Shown: positions 36,943-46,344, counted from the stretch's first letter. The stretch: 64,000 nucleotides of DNA from Halanaerobium polyolivorans (GCF_020711195.1 NZ_JAJFAT010000005.1:1-64000); one strand, 5' to 3'. Numbers and translations: made by a program. The notes: generated from the sequence alone by a model not told the origin.

Positions 36943-37182
36943 AATAATTTTTCACTCCCTATTTTTTTGATTAAGCCTAAATAATTAAAAATCACACCTC
37001 CTTTGATTTAAGTTATTTTTATAATAAAATATTAAAGTAAAAAGTTTATTGCAAAAAAGTTAAATTTAAGTAAAATGTAAAGATAATTGCTAGCTAAGTT
37101 AAATTTTAAAGTCTATATACTATATTCTTTAAATCAACTAAAAAACCTTTTTGAAAAAAGAAAATATTATGAAAACTTAACC

Positions 37183-37217
37183 TAAAAAAAGCCCCTCTCT
37201 GATTAAAGAGAAGAGCT
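37183..37217 (-). terminator. Terminator of the glgC gene
   Basis: Leftward hairpin with arms AGCTCTTCTCT and AGAGAGGGGCT, then seven T. The remainder of the gap to 36942 holds only the AT-rich promoter region of the binding protein gene. Confidence 0.8.
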
Positions 37218-37232
37218 AGAAAATAATATTAT

Positions 37233-38546
37233 CTATACATTTAACTCTCTTACTTGATCTTCGTCTCCTTCGGCAACTTTTTTCCCGATCTCTGAAACAA
37301 TGGTACTTCCGCTAGGAACATGTTGATTATTGAAATCACCTGTATTTACATAAGAGAATATTCTACAGTTTCTTTCAATATTTGTTCCTTCAGGTATAGT
37401 AGCTCTTTTAGCAATAACATTTAGTCCATTAGTAAGCAGTTCTGGTTTATCTTTATTTGGAGTCAAATCATCACCATAACCAATCTTACAGTTTGCCTTT
37501 ACTTCAACTTCTTTATCAATTATACATTTATCAATCACTGAATTTTTTCTGATTATGCTATCATTAAATATAATTGAGTTTTTAACCACAGCCCCTTCTT
37601 CTATGTATACTCCTGGACTGATAACCGAATTCTCTACTTGCCCATTAACAATTGAACCATTTGAAATTAAACTTTTTGAAGCACAGGCATTTTCACCTAA
37701 TTTCACTGATGGCTTCTCTTCACTTCTTGTATGAAGTTTCCATTCTTGATTATATAAATTTAGTTCTGGAATAGGCTTAGCTAAATCTAGATTTGTCTGC
37801 CAATATGCTTCTAGAGTACCCACATCTTTCCAATAATCATCAAATGCATATAAAAACACATTATCTTCTTCAATCATTGGTGGTATTATGTGATGACCAA
37901 AATCAGAATCTTCTTCACTACAATATTTTTCTAATACCTCTAATAATTTATCTTTATTAAAAACATAAATACCCATTGAAGCTAAGTTGCTGGGCGGATC
38001 AGCAGGTTTTTCTACAAAATCAGTAATTCTCATATCATCTTGATAATCTAAGATTCCAAAGCGACTTGCATCTTCATAAGGTACTGGTTGAGCAGCTATT
38101 GTTAAATCTGCCCCCTTTTCACGATGAAAATCTATCATTTTACTATAATCCATAGCATAAACATGATCACCGGATAAGATTACTACTTCATCAGGATTTT
38201 GATTTCTGATAAAGCTCCGATTCTTATAAATAGCATGTGCAGTCCCTTCATACCAATCTGTAGAGCCGGGTTTGCCTCTAAAAGGCTGTAGAATAGTTAC
38301 TCCACCTCGTCTTCTATCTAAATCCCATGGTTTTCCTATTCCTATGTGATTATTCAGTGATAGAGGAAGGTATTGAGTTAATACACCCACATTATATATA
38401 TTAGAATTTACACAGTTACTTAATGCAAAATCAATCAATCTAAATTTACCTGCAAAAGGTACACTTGGTTTAGCCCTATGTGCAGATAAAATATCAAGTC
38501 TTGTTCCACGACCACCAGCCAAAATCAACGCTAAAGTTTTCGCCAT
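37233..38546 (-). CDS. glgC: Glucose-1-phosphate adenylyltransferase
   Basis: Makes ADP-glucose from ATP and glucose-1-phosphate. 437 residues. The nucleotidyltransferase domain (1-270) has LALILAGGRGTRLDILSAHR, AKPSVPFAGKFRLIDFALSN, and FVEKPADPP. A left-handed beta-helix with hexapeptide repeats follows (about 300-420). No glycogen synthase is in the window. Monocistronic, ATG preceded by GAGGGGGA, own terminator. Confidence 0.93.
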   Translation of the reverse strand: MAKTLALILAGGRGTRLDILSAHRAKPSVPFAGKFRLIDFALSNCVNSNIYNVGVLTQYLPLSLNNHIGIGKPWDLDRRRGGVTILQPFRGKPGSTDWYEGTAHAIYKNRSFIRNQNPDEVVILSGDHVYAMDYSKMIDFHREKGADLTIAAQPVPYEDASRFGILDYQDDMRITDFVEKPADPPSNLASMGIYVFNKDKLLEVLEKYCSEEDSDFGHHIIPPMIEEDNVFLYAFDDYWKDVGTLEAYWQTNLDLAKPIPELNLYNQEWKLHTRSEEKPSVKLGENACASKSLISNGSIVNGQVENSVISPGVYIEEGAVVKNSIIFNDSIIRKNSVIDKCIIDKEVEVKANCKIGYGDDLTPNKDKPELLTNGLNVIAKRATIPEGTNIERNCRIFSYVNTGDFNNQHVPSGSTIVSEIGKKVAEGDEDQVRELNV

Positions 38547-38728
38547 TTTAATTCCCCCTCATATTATATTAATCTTTCTCAAATACAGTTAAAAAAATTC
38601 ACTTATAACTGTATAAAATCTAAATCTCTCATATATATACTATTAACTAATTTTGTTGAAAATCCTTCCTTTTTTTAAAAAGAATTTTTAAAAAATTAAA
38701 GTAATTATTTTTAGATAATTTTATAAAT

Positions 38729-39955
38729 TTAGCCATTATTTTTTTTCAAAATCAAATGAAAAACACTTGTAAAAGTTAACAAAACTACAGCAGAAACCAA
38801 CCAACTCAATTGATAGCTGCCGCTAATATCTGCTAAATGGCCAAAGATCGGAGGGCTTACTACAACTCCGGACCTTAAAAAAACAAGGGCCACCCCTGTA
38901 CCAATCCCGGTCAATTCTGCACTTGAAAGCTCTGCAATAGTTGTAAAAAATAGGCTCATCCATCCTAAGGCCATAACTCCAGTTAAAAATGAGCTAAAAT
39001 ATATAAGGTAGGTAGTAGGTGCAAAATTACTAATGTAAAAAGAATAAAATAACTGAATAAAGACTAAAGAAAAAGCAACCGAAGTTAAACCAAGGCTTCT
39101 ATCACCATTAAAAAATTTATCATTAACATAGCCTAAGGCCGGCCGGCCTACAATTCCACCTATTTGAAAAAACCCAAGGCTTAATCCGGCAACAGTCCTG
39201 CTCATATTGACATCTTGAGTTAAATAAAGAGTATAGTGAGCAGGTATAGAGCCTACTGCAGTACCTAAAGCAAAACCAAGTGCACAGACAAGCATTAAAT
39301 TTTTATTCTTCAACAAAATAGATATGGATTCTTTAAAACTAGCTTGCTCTTTTTGTTTTAATGCATAATCTTCATCTTTTTTATTATCTTCTTGATAAAA
39401 AATAAATAAAAATAAAGCAACTATTAAGGCCAGGGAACCAGAAAACAAAACTGCGATTCTCCAACTATATATTTCTCCTAAAACTGGTAAAAAGGTTGCA
39501 CCTAAAAAGCCGCCTACACCTCCACCCATCTGCATGATCCCCATAGAGGTGGCTCTATTTTCAGCAGATACTTTATACATAACTGCCTTATTTAAGGATG
39601 GAGTTATAATACTAAAAACAAGCCCAGTTAAAAGAGCTAAAATCAAAAGCACAAAAAAATGAGGTGCTGCTGAATGTAAAATAAGTAACACACCAACTGA
39701 GCTTACCCCAAATATCATTCCCTTTTTTGAACCAATTTTGTCAACTACACTACCACTATAAATAGCAATTAAAGTAGCTAGTAAAAAATAAGCTGTAGAA
39801 TACAAACCTGCCTGGGCTCTAGTAATTGAAAACTCATCTCTAACAAAGGGCATTAAAGCCATAAAACCCTGCATATTGATATCAACTGCCAAATAAGCTG
39901 TAGAAATAATAAAAAGAAATTTATACTGCAATTTAGTGGATTTAGTAGTATTCAT
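38729..39955 (-). CDS. MFS transporter
   Basis: 408 residues with about twelve hydrophobic helices. The loop 2-3 motif GSVVDKIGSKKGMIFG is the MFS signature; the matching half-site GYVNDKFFNGDRSLGL is in the second half. The substrate cannot be told from sequence. It stands alone between glgC and the patatin gene; the 182-base gap to glgC is AT-rich with no recognised element. ATG follows AAGGAG. Confidence 0.88.
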   Translation of the reverse strand: MNTTKSTKLQYKFLFIISTAYLAVDINMQGFMALMPFVRDEFSITRAQAGLYSTAYFLLATLIAIYSGSVVDKIGSKKGMIFGVSSVGVLLILHSAAPHFFVLLILALLTGLVFSIITPSLNKAVMYKVSAENRATSMGIMQMGGGVGGFLGATFLPVLGEIYSWRIAVLFSGSLALIVALFLFIFYQEDNKKDEDYALKQKEQASFKESISILLKNKNLMLVCALGFALGTAVGSIPAHYTLYLTQDVNMSRTVAGLSLGFFQIGGIVGRPALGYVNDKFFNGDRSLGLTSVAFSLVFIQLFYSFYISNFAPTTYLIYFSSFLTGVMALGWMSLFFTTIAELSSAELTGIGTGVALVFLRSGVVVSPPIFGHLADISGSYQLSWLVSAVVLLTFTSVFHLILKKNNG

Positions 39956-40095
39956 TAGTTTAGATTTCTCCTTTTTTATCTATAGAATAATTAATTATGA
40001 AAAGCTTTTCTGAAAAATTATTAGAATCATTATTAGTATTTTATATTAATAATTACTTCTTGTCCAACTGAATTTAAGATTTAAAATACTATTTT

Positions 40096-40123
40096 TTGCA
40101 AATTCTTGAGAAAGTGATAAAAT
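40096..40123 (+). promoter_or_regulatory. Promoter of the patatin-like gene
   Basis: TTGCAA (40096-40101) and TAAAAT (40118-40123) are 16 bases apart. A GGAGG site precedes the ATG at 40175. Confidence 0.45.
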
Positions 40124-40174
40124 TAAGCTAGAGAAAAAATTTAAGCAAAATAAAATTGGCGGAGGTACTTAGTA

Positions 40175-40927
40175 ATGAGAAAGAAAAAAATAGGAATTGT
40201 TCTAGCTGGTGGTGGAGCAAGAGGTTTTGCCCATTTAGGAGTTTTAAAAGCTCTAGAAGAAAAAGGTATCAGAGCAGATTTAATATCTGCTGTTAGTGCG
40301 GGCTCTATTGTTGGAGCTTTTATCGCTGCCGGCAAAAAACCAGAAGAAATAATGGAGATTATGAAAGAAAATGATTTTTTTGATTATGCTAAGGTTACAT
40401 TGCCGATTAATGGATTAATGAGTTTAGACAACCTTAATAAAAACTTAGAAGAACACCTAGAAGCAGAAAAAATATCAGAACTTAAAATACCACTTTATAT
40501 TGCAGCTTCTAATCTAGTCACTGGTAAAATAAAATATTTTAAGGAAGGTGATTTAAGCAAAATTGTTCAGGCCTCTTCTTCTATTCCCGTACTCTTTTCT
40601 CCAGTAGAAATAGAGGGTGATCTTTATGTAGATGGAGGACTGCTTGATAACCTGCCTGTTGAGCCCTTAAAAGATCAATCTGATTTAATAATAGCTATAA
40701 ATATAATGCCGATTGAAAAAACAAGAAAATTAGATAATTTGGTAGAGATTGCAGTCAGAACATTTCAGTTAAGTGTTAATCGAGATCAAGAAAAAATCAA
40801 AAATGCTGTCGATTTATTTATAGAACCAGAAGGTTTAGAAGAATATCATATCCTGGATACAAAACATGCTGATAAACTTTTTGATTTAGGCTATAAACAC
40901 ACCAGAAAAATGGATATTAACTTTTAG
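40175..40927 (+). CDS. Patatin-like phospholipase (RssA type)
   Basis: 250 residues, cytoplasmic. Oxyanion loop LAGGGARGFAHLGVLKAL, nucleophile elbow SAVSAGSIVGAF (GxSxG reads as VSAGS) and the dyad Asp in YVDGGLLDNLPVEPL. Predicted serine lipid acyl hydrolase; substrate unknown. Convergent with the sirtuin gene, nine bases from its stop. Confidence 0.9.
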   Translation: MRKKKIGIVLAGGGARGFAHLGVLKALEEKGIRADLISAVSAGSIVGAFIAAGKKPEEIMEIMKENDFFDYAKVTLPINGLMSLDNLNKNLEEHLEAEKISELKIPLYIAASNLVTGKIKYFKEGDLSKIVQASSSIPVLFSPVEIEGDLYVDGGLLDNLPVEPLKDQSDLIIAINIMPIEKTRKLDNLVEIAVRTFQLSVNRDQEKIKNAVDLFIEPEGLEEYHILDTKHADKLFDLGYKHTRKMDINF

Positions 40928-40935
40928 TCAATATA

Positions 40936-41682
40936 TCATTCGAGAGAAATACCCAAATTATTGGCCAATTTTTGCAAAGCTTCTACTGCTTGACCTTTCA
41001 AAAATATATTTGTCAATTCATCACTATAGTTAGATTTTTTGAGATTTATTTCAATTATTTTTGCCCCATTTTCTTTAGCATAAAAAGGTATTTGGCCAGC
41101 AGGCTGTACCTCTCCAGCTGTGCCAATGATTATAAAAAGATCTGCTTTTTCAGCTTCAAGATATGCTAATTGATGAGCTTTTTGAGGAATTGGCTCACCA
41201 AAAAATATAAAGTCCGGTTTTAATATGCCTCCACATTCACTACAAACAGGAGGAATATTATTTAATAATAGCTCTAGGTCATTAAATTCAGCTCCACAGT
41301 CAAGGCAGATAGCCTTTTTCGAATTCCCATGATATTCTATTACATTAACACTTCCTGCTTCTTGATGAAGATTATCGATATTTTGAGTAATTATTGCATC
41401 AAGCAAATTGTTTTTTTCCATTTCAGCAAGAATCTTATGAGCGGAATTGGTCTGAGAATCGACAAAAAATTCATAATAAATTTCTTTAATTGCACTCCAG
41501 GTTTTTGCTGGTTTTTGAGATAAGTAACTTATTGAAAAAATTTGAGGATCATAATTTTTCCAGAGTCCATTTTCTGACCTGAAATCAGGTATACCACTCT
41601 GTACAGAAATACCAGCGCCTGTAAATGCAGTTGTATGATTAGATTGTTTAACTAAATCTGCTGCCTTTTGATAACTATTCAT
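40936..41682 (-). CDS. cobB: Sirtuin, NAD-dependent protein deacylase
   Basis: 248 residues. AFTGAGISVQSGIPDFRSEN and TQNIDNLHQEAG bind NAD; the catalytic His is in EYHGN. The zinc site has two pairs, CLDC and CSEC. Removes acyl groups from lysines, for example on acetyl-CoA synthetase. It stands alone; ATG follows AAAGGAG. Confidence 0.93.
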   Translation of the reverse strand: MNSYQKAADLVKQSNHTTAFTGAGISVQSGIPDFRSENGLWKNYDPQIFSISYLSQKPAKTWSAIKEIYYEFFVDSQTNSAHKILAEMEKNNLLDAIITQNIDNLHQEAGSVNVIEYHGNSKKAICLDCGAEFNDLELLLNNIPPVCSECGGILKPDFIFFGEPIPQKAHQLAYLEAEKADLFIIIGTAGEVQPAGQIPFYAKENGAKIIEINLKKSNYSDELTNIFLKGQAVEALQKLANNLGISLE

Positions 41683-41800
41683 CTTAAATCAGACTCCTTT
41701 CTGCTATATATATATTTCTTCAAAAAAAATTAATCACCTTTTTGTATAATCTGGAATAATATTATATAATTATATTATGAATTTTGTGAGGAGGATCACA

Positions 41801-42253
41801 ATGGATATTCAAAATTTGATAAATGAAAATCTAATAATAATGAATTTAGAAAGTGATAATAAGGAAGAGGCTTTTAAAGAAATCATTGACGTTCTAGCTG
41901 AGGAAAGTAAAATAAGTTCTAAAGATGTCTTCTTTGAAACGATTTTATCCAGAGAGGAAGAAGGCCCTACTGGTTTAGGAAGAGGGATTGCAATTCCCCA
42001 CGGTAAAAGTAAGGTAGTTAGTGAATTAACCCTTTCTTTTGCTAGATCAAGAGATGGTATCGAATATAATAGTATTGACCAAAAACCTGTTCAATTATTT
42101 TTTATGGTGGCAGATTATGAGGGGTTTTCTCCCGACTATCTCAAAATGGTATCAAAATTAGTCAGCAAGATGAGAGATGACAAAAACAGAAAGGCTCTTT
42201 TAAAGGCAGAAAGCAAAACAGAAGTCTTAGAAATAATCTATAAATTATTTTAA
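41801..42253 (+). CDS. PTS EIIA protein, fructose/nitrogen type
   Basis: 150 residues from ATG 41801, which follows GAGGAGG; an upstream in-frame start at 41777 lacks a site. The phospho-acceptor His is in GRGIAIPHGKSKVVSE. It could be a regulatory EIIA (PtsN-like) or the detached domain of a sugar PTS; there is no EIIB or EIIC gene next to it. HPr is encoded about 4.5 kb away. The next gene follows after 25 bases, so the two are probably one operon. Confidence 0.88.
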   Translation: MDIQNLINENLIIMNLESDNKEEAFKEIIDVLAEESKISSKDVFFETILSREEEGPTGLGRGIAIPHGKSKVVSELTLSFARSRDGIEYNSIDQKPVQLFFMVADYEGFSPDYLKMVSKLVSKMRDDKNRKALLKAESKTEVLEIIYKLF

Positions 42254-42278
42254 ACACCTATGAAAAGAGGGGCTAATT

Positions 42279-43106
42279 ATGTTAAAAAAATCAATTATAA
42301 TTTTTCTGCTGTTGGTTATCACCTTATCTATCTATACCTTATTATCTAATCTATATTTAGATTGGGAATACAGCCAAAATCTTAGCTCTATGCAGACAAC
42401 TTATCTGCTTAAAGATAGTTTCTCTATTACAAATCCAAACAATCCTGCTGTTCCAAGGCCTCTAAGAAATTATATAAATTATAGTGTCATAAATTTTAAT
42501 AATTTACCCTCTTATGTAGATCTTAAATATTCAGGTCTATATTATCATGATGCCAGAGATAAAGGGAGAAATTTTACTGCAAAAAGCTTTTATGATATAA
42601 AAGAATTTAATTATATAAGTGAGTTTATAATTGATGATAACCGATTAATTTTTCATAAACTGCGGGAAAAATTATTAGAATCAAATAAAATACATGAGAA
42701 AAAGCTATTTGGTATTATTAATAGGCCCACTTATTATTCTGAAGAAACAGAAAAATTTTTAAGAACTCGTTTTATTTTTGATGCAGTATATTTTCCTTAT
42801 TTTTATCTCGCCAATAATCAAATAACTTGGAATTCTATAGATGATAAAAGTGTATTAATAAGCCTCAGAAAAAATAATCAAATAATGAACTATACTCTGA
42901 AATTTAATGCTGATTATTCTCTGAATTCAATTGTTAGTGAAGATTTTCTTTTAGCTGGTAAAAGAGTCAGATTTGTTGCTAATTACAGCAATTATATCCG
43001 ACAAAATAATTTTAGAGTTCCAGCATCTTTTGAGTTAATTTACGAAGATAGTTTAGATAATTACACTATTTTCAAAGCTAATCTTATTAATGTAAGCTAT
43101 AAATAA
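42279..43106 (+). CDS. DUF6544-like membrane-anchored protein
   Basis: 275 residues. One N-terminal transmembrane helix (about 5-24), the rest extracytoplasmic and Asn/Tyr-rich. The order VPRPLRNYINYSV, FTAKSFYDI, KLFGIINRP, FIFDAVYFPYFYL and ITWNSIDDKSV matches what I recall of DUF6544 proteins, whose function is unknown. It follows the EIIA gene by 25 bases. Family assignment is from memory of motif order and should be tested. Confidence 0.6.
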   Translation: MLKKSIIIFLLLVITLSIYTLLSNLYLDWEYSQNLSSMQTTYLLKDSFSITNPNNPAVPRPLRNYINYSVINFNNLPSYVDLKYSGLYYHDARDKGRNFTAKSFYDIKEFNYISEFIIDDNRLIFHKLREKLLESNKIHEKKLFGIINRPTYYSEETEKFLRTRFIFDAVYFPYFYLANNQITWNSIDDKSVLISLRKNNQIMNYTLKFNADYSLNSIVSEDFLLAGKRVRFVANYSNYIRQNNFRVPASFELIYEDSLDNYTIFKANLINVSYK

Positions 43107-43243
43107 TTGGTCAAAACAAAGTTAAGGATAATTTTTTACTATAATAAAACAAAAAAATAATAGTTCTGCTTTTTAGTCTTTCAATTCAATTTAATGATGA
43201 AAATAATAAAATTTTTTTGGAATTAAATGACATATAATTAATA

Positions 43244-43279
43244 TTGACTGCATAAAATAATTATGTTAATATTATGACA
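43244..43279 (+). promoter_or_regulatory. SigA-type promoter of the alcohol dehydrogenase gene
   Basis: TTGACT (43244-43249), 17 bases, TAATAT (43267-43272). The predicted transcript has a leader of about 130 bases before the ATG at 43411. Confidence 0.65.
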
Positions 43280-43316
43280 ACGATAGACAAAAAAATAGCT
43301 TTAAGTTTAGGAGACA

Positions 43317-43390
43317 TGAGAAATCCTATTAGTTTTTTAAGCATTTAGCCGTTTTATGCTTAATTAAGACAGGTAGGATTTTTTTAATTT
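43317..43390 (+). promoter_or_regulatory. Structured leader with terminator-like hairpin and short ORF
   Basis: Outer arms AAATCCTA (from 43321) and TAGGATTTTTTT (43375-43386) enclose an inner hairpin AAGCAT/ATGCTT. A run of T follows, as in an attenuator. An ORF of ten codons, MRNPISFLSI, begins at the ATG 43317 with AGGAG two bases upstream, and ends inside the inner hairpin. No known riboswitch or leader family is recognised. Confidence 0.45.
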
Positions 43391-43410
43391 TATATTAAGG
43401 AGGAGTGCTA

Positions 43411-44697
43411 ATGCCCGATTATTATGATTATATGCTGCCAACTGTGAATTTTATGGGACCTGGCTGTGTAGAAGTTGTTGGAGAAAGATGTAAAATTTTA
43501 GGCGCCAAAAAAGTTCTAATAGTAACTGATAGTTTTTTAAGAAATATGGAGGGTGGACCAGTTGATCAGGTTCTTAATTATTTAGACAAAGCTAATTTAA
43601 ATTATGCATTTTATGATGAGGTCGAACCTAATCCAAAAGACACTAATGTTTATGAAGGGCTTGATATTTACCAAAAAGAAAATTGTGATATGATTGTAAC
43701 TATAGGTGGGGGAAGTGCTCACGATTGTGGAAAAGCAATTGGAGTTGCAGCTACTCATGATGGTGATTTATACAAAGATTATGCAGGAATTGAAAAATTA
43801 GAAAATGAAACTCCTCCTATGGTCTGTGTAAATACTACTGCCGGAACAGCCAGTGAGGTAACCAGACATACAGTTATTACCGATACTTCTCAGACGCCAA
43901 ATGTTAAGTTCGTTATAGTTAGCTGGAGAAATACACCTGATGTTTCTATTAATGATCCTGAACTTATGGTTGGAAAACCTCCTGGATTAACTGCCGCTAC
44001 TGGTATGGATGCTTTAACCCATGCTGTAGAAACATATGTCTCTACTAATGCAAATGCTTTAACTGATGCAGCAGCTATTAAATCAATTGAATTAGTAGCA
44101 AACAATTTACGCAAAGCTGTTGAAGATGGCCAGGATATTAAGGCACGTGAAAATATGGCTAATGCATCTGTATTATCAGGTTTTGCCTTTAATAATGGTG
44201 GCCTAGGTTATGTTCATGCTATGGCCCATCAATTAGGTGGTTTTTATGATATGCCACATGGGATTGCAAATGCTATTTTACTTCCTTATGTAGAGAAGTT
44301 CAATCTTGGTACTGATGTAGAGCGTTTCTCAAATATTACTGAAATTTTTGGCAGTGATCAGAGTGATATAAGCAATAATCCTAAAGCTCAGGAATCAATT
44401 AAAGCAATTAAAGATGAAATAGATAAATTAAAGCGTTTTCAAAAAATAGCCGAAGTTTTTGGGGTTGATACTAGTAATATGTCAACAAGAGAAGCAGCTG
44501 AAGCTTCTTTAGATGCAATTAAAGAGCTGGCTCGTGATATTGGAATTCCAACTTCTTTAAGTGAATCTAAATTTGATGTCAAAAGAGAAGATTTTGAAGA
44601 GATGGCTAAATTAGCTTTAGAAGATGGTAATGCTGGAACTAACCCCAGAAAAGGAAGTGTAGAAGATATAGTCAGAATTTTTGAAGATGCATATTAA
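43411..44697 (+). CDS. Iron-containing alcohol dehydrogenase
   Basis: 428 residues from ATG 43411, with AAGGAGGA upstream. NAD-binding GGGSAHDCGKAIGV and TTAGTASEVTRHTVI. Metal ligands are in MDALTHAVETYV and VHAMAHQLGGFYDMPHGIAN. It is about 40 residues longer than usual because a 37-residue unit beginning RFSNITEIFG is repeated as RFQKIAEVFG (residues about 305-378). Probably reduces an aldehyde or oxidises an alcohol in fermentation. Monocistronic with structured leader and terminator. Confidence 0.93.
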   Translation: MPDYYDYMLPTVNFMGPGCVEVVGERCKILGAKKVLIVTDSFLRNMEGGPVDQVLNYLDKANLNYAFYDEVEPNPKDTNVYEGLDIYQKENCDMIVTIGGGSAHDCGKAIGVAATHDGDLYKDYAGIEKLENETPPMVCVNTTAGTASEVTRHTVITDTSQTPNVKFVIVSWRNTPDVSINDPELMVGKPPGLTAATGMDALTHAVETYVSTNANALTDAAAIKSIELVANNLRKAVEDGQDIKARENMANASVLSGFAFNNGGLGYVHAMAHQLGGFYDMPHGIANAILLPYVEKFNLGTDVERFSNITEIFGSDQSDISNNPKAQESIKAIKDEIDKLKRFQKIAEVFGVDTSNMSTREAAEASLDAIKELARDIGIPTSLSESKFDVKREDFEEMAKLALEDGNAGTNPRKGSVEDIVRIFEDAY

Positions 44698-44724
44698 TAT
44701 TTTAAAATAATAGAAGAAAAAGAT

Positions 44725-44780
44725 AAGCTTAGCAGTCACTTATGAAGATAAAACTCTATAGTGATTGCTAAGCTTTTTTA
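44725..44780 (+). terminator. Terminator between the alcohol dehydrogenase and mgtE genes
   Basis: Long hairpin with arms AAGCTTAGCAGTCACT and AGTGATTGCTAAGCTT and a T run on the + strand. On the - strand the tail is ATCTTTTTC, so it may also serve mgtE. Confidence 0.85.
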
Positions 44781-44781
44781 T

Positions 44782-46146
44782 TTATACTAATAATCTGAAA
44801 AGAAAAATAGTACTTAGACCAAGATAAATAGAAACTCCTGTTATATCAGTAATTGTTGTTAAAAAAGGACCGGTCATTAGAGCAGGATCTTTGCCTAATT
44901 TCTTGATTATAAAAGGCATAGATCCTCCAACCACACCAGCAACTAAAACATTGATTCCAAGTGCTATTCCAGCCACAAAACCAAGAATCAGATTTCTCTG
45001 CAGAAAATATGCTACTGCTGCAAAAACAACACCTAATACTAATCCATTTACCAAACCAATTTTAATTTCTTTAACTACTGCTCGCTTGATATCTCTAATT
45101 TGCACCTCACCAAGTGCCAAACTTCTAATAGAGACTGAAAGAGCTTGAATACCAACATTTCCTCCCATATCTGTAATCATAGGCAGAAAAGCAGCCAAAA
45201 TAGCAACTTGGGCAATGGTATTTTCAAAATTACTTATCACAGCAACAGCTCCTAGATTCAAAAATATATTTCCAACCATCCAGGGCAGTCTCATTTTTAT
45301 AGAAACTCTTGATCTAGTAAAAAATGATTCCTCTCCGGAAACTCCAGACAAAGCCAAAATATCTTCGGCAATTTCATTAGAAAGCAATTCACCCGCTGTT
45401 TCCATGCTCAAAACTCCTATTAATCTTTCTGTCTCGTCTACAATCGGGAGCAGCTTTAATTTGCGGGCTCTAATTCTCTGAGCAGCATCATGAGCTGGGT
45501 CCTCAATATGAGCAGTATATATATTTTCTGTCATTACACTATCAATTTTAGCTTTTCTATCTGCAAATAATAATTCTCGAAATGAACAAACTCCTAATAA
45601 TTTATTATTCTCATTAACTATATATACATATGATCTGTGATCAATAATATCGGCAAGCTTTTTTATTTCAGCCAGTACATTTTCTATGCTACTACCGCTT
45701 TTGACAGAAAGATAATCTTTTTCTAAAAAAGCACCAACAGTATCCTCACTATAACTGGCTAATCTTTCTACTTCTTCTCGTTTAGACTGAGAAAGGTCTT
45801 CTAATATCTCTTCTTGTTTTTCTTTGGGATATTGTTGTAATATATCTGCTACTTCATCACTGTCCATTTTAGCTAAATATTCTAGTCTTTCTTCTTCGGG
45901 CATTAATTCTAATAATTCTGCAGCATATTCTTCCGCAAAGCCATTAATAACATCTAAGATTCGCTCTTTAGGTAGATGTTGAAGAAAATTATAGATATGT
46001 TCAGATGAGAAATTCCTTAGTAATTTTGCTAACCTCAAAGCAGGCAGCTTTTCCGAGACTTCGACAGCCTTTTCCATTTCTTTAGCTTTTAAATGCTGCT
46101 TTGTTTTTTGAACAGCTTCTTTAATAATATCATTACCTAATAACAA
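44782..46146 (-). CDS. mgtE: Magnesium transporter MgtE
   Basis: 454 residues. N-terminal superhelical MgtE_N domain (about 25-135), two CBS domains (about 140-260), then a five-helix transmembrane channel with MITDMGGNVGIQAL and TGPFLTTITDITGVSIYL. Mg-gated Mg2+ channel. The start is TTG at 46146 behind GGGGGGAG. The leader of about 150 bases shows no M-box riboswitch. Confidence 0.95.
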   Translation of the reverse strand: MLLGNDIIKEAVQKTKQHLKAKEMEKAVEVSEKLPALRLAKLLRNFSSEHIYNFLQHLPKERILDVINGFAEEYAAELLELMPEEERLEYLAKMDSDEVADILQQYPKEKQEEILEDLSQSKREEVERLASYSEDTVGAFLEKDYLSVKSGSSIENVLAEIKKLADIIDHRSYVYIVNENNKLLGVCSFRELLFADRKAKIDSVMTENIYTAHIEDPAHDAAQRIRARKLKLLPIVDETERLIGVLSMETAGELLSNEIAEDILALSGVSGEESFFTRSRVSIKMRLPWMVGNIFLNLGAVAVISNFENTIAQVAILAAFLPMITDMGGNVGIQALSVSIRSLALGEVQIRDIKRAVVKEIKIGLVNGLVLGVVFAAVAYFLQRNLILGFVAGIALGINVLVAGVVGGSMPFIIKKLGKDPALMTGPFLTTITDITGVSIYLGLSTIFLFRLLV

Positions 46147-46287
46147 TTTAATTCTCCCCCCTTCAATGGTTAAATTTTAAAAGTATATTTTTTAGATTAG
46201 TCAATAATTTTCCCTTATTATAATTATTCTTTGTCTTTAATAAATTTCCCGCTTAAAATTAGAATTATTAGAGTTTCAAATTGTATC

Positions 46288-46320
46288 ACAAAAAAATAGA
46301 GACCAATTTTTTTGGTCTCT
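46288..46320 (-). terminator. Terminator of the zinc-ribbon/lplA/HPr operon
   Basis: Leftward hairpin with arms AGAGACC and GGTCTCT, an A-rich loop, then ATTTTTTTG. Confidence 0.8.
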
Positions 46321-46344
46321 TCAATAAATTCTTTAATTTTTTAG

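Noticed and set aside
43261-43281. Rex redox-repressor site over the -10 of the alcohol dehydrogenase promoter
   Set aside because: TTATGTTAATATTATGACAA has poor symmetry and does not match TTGTGA-N6-TCACAA.
46147-46297. M-box magnesium riboswitch upstream of mgtE
   Set aside because: The space is about 150 bases and AT-rich, with none of the conserved M-box segments or a terminator.
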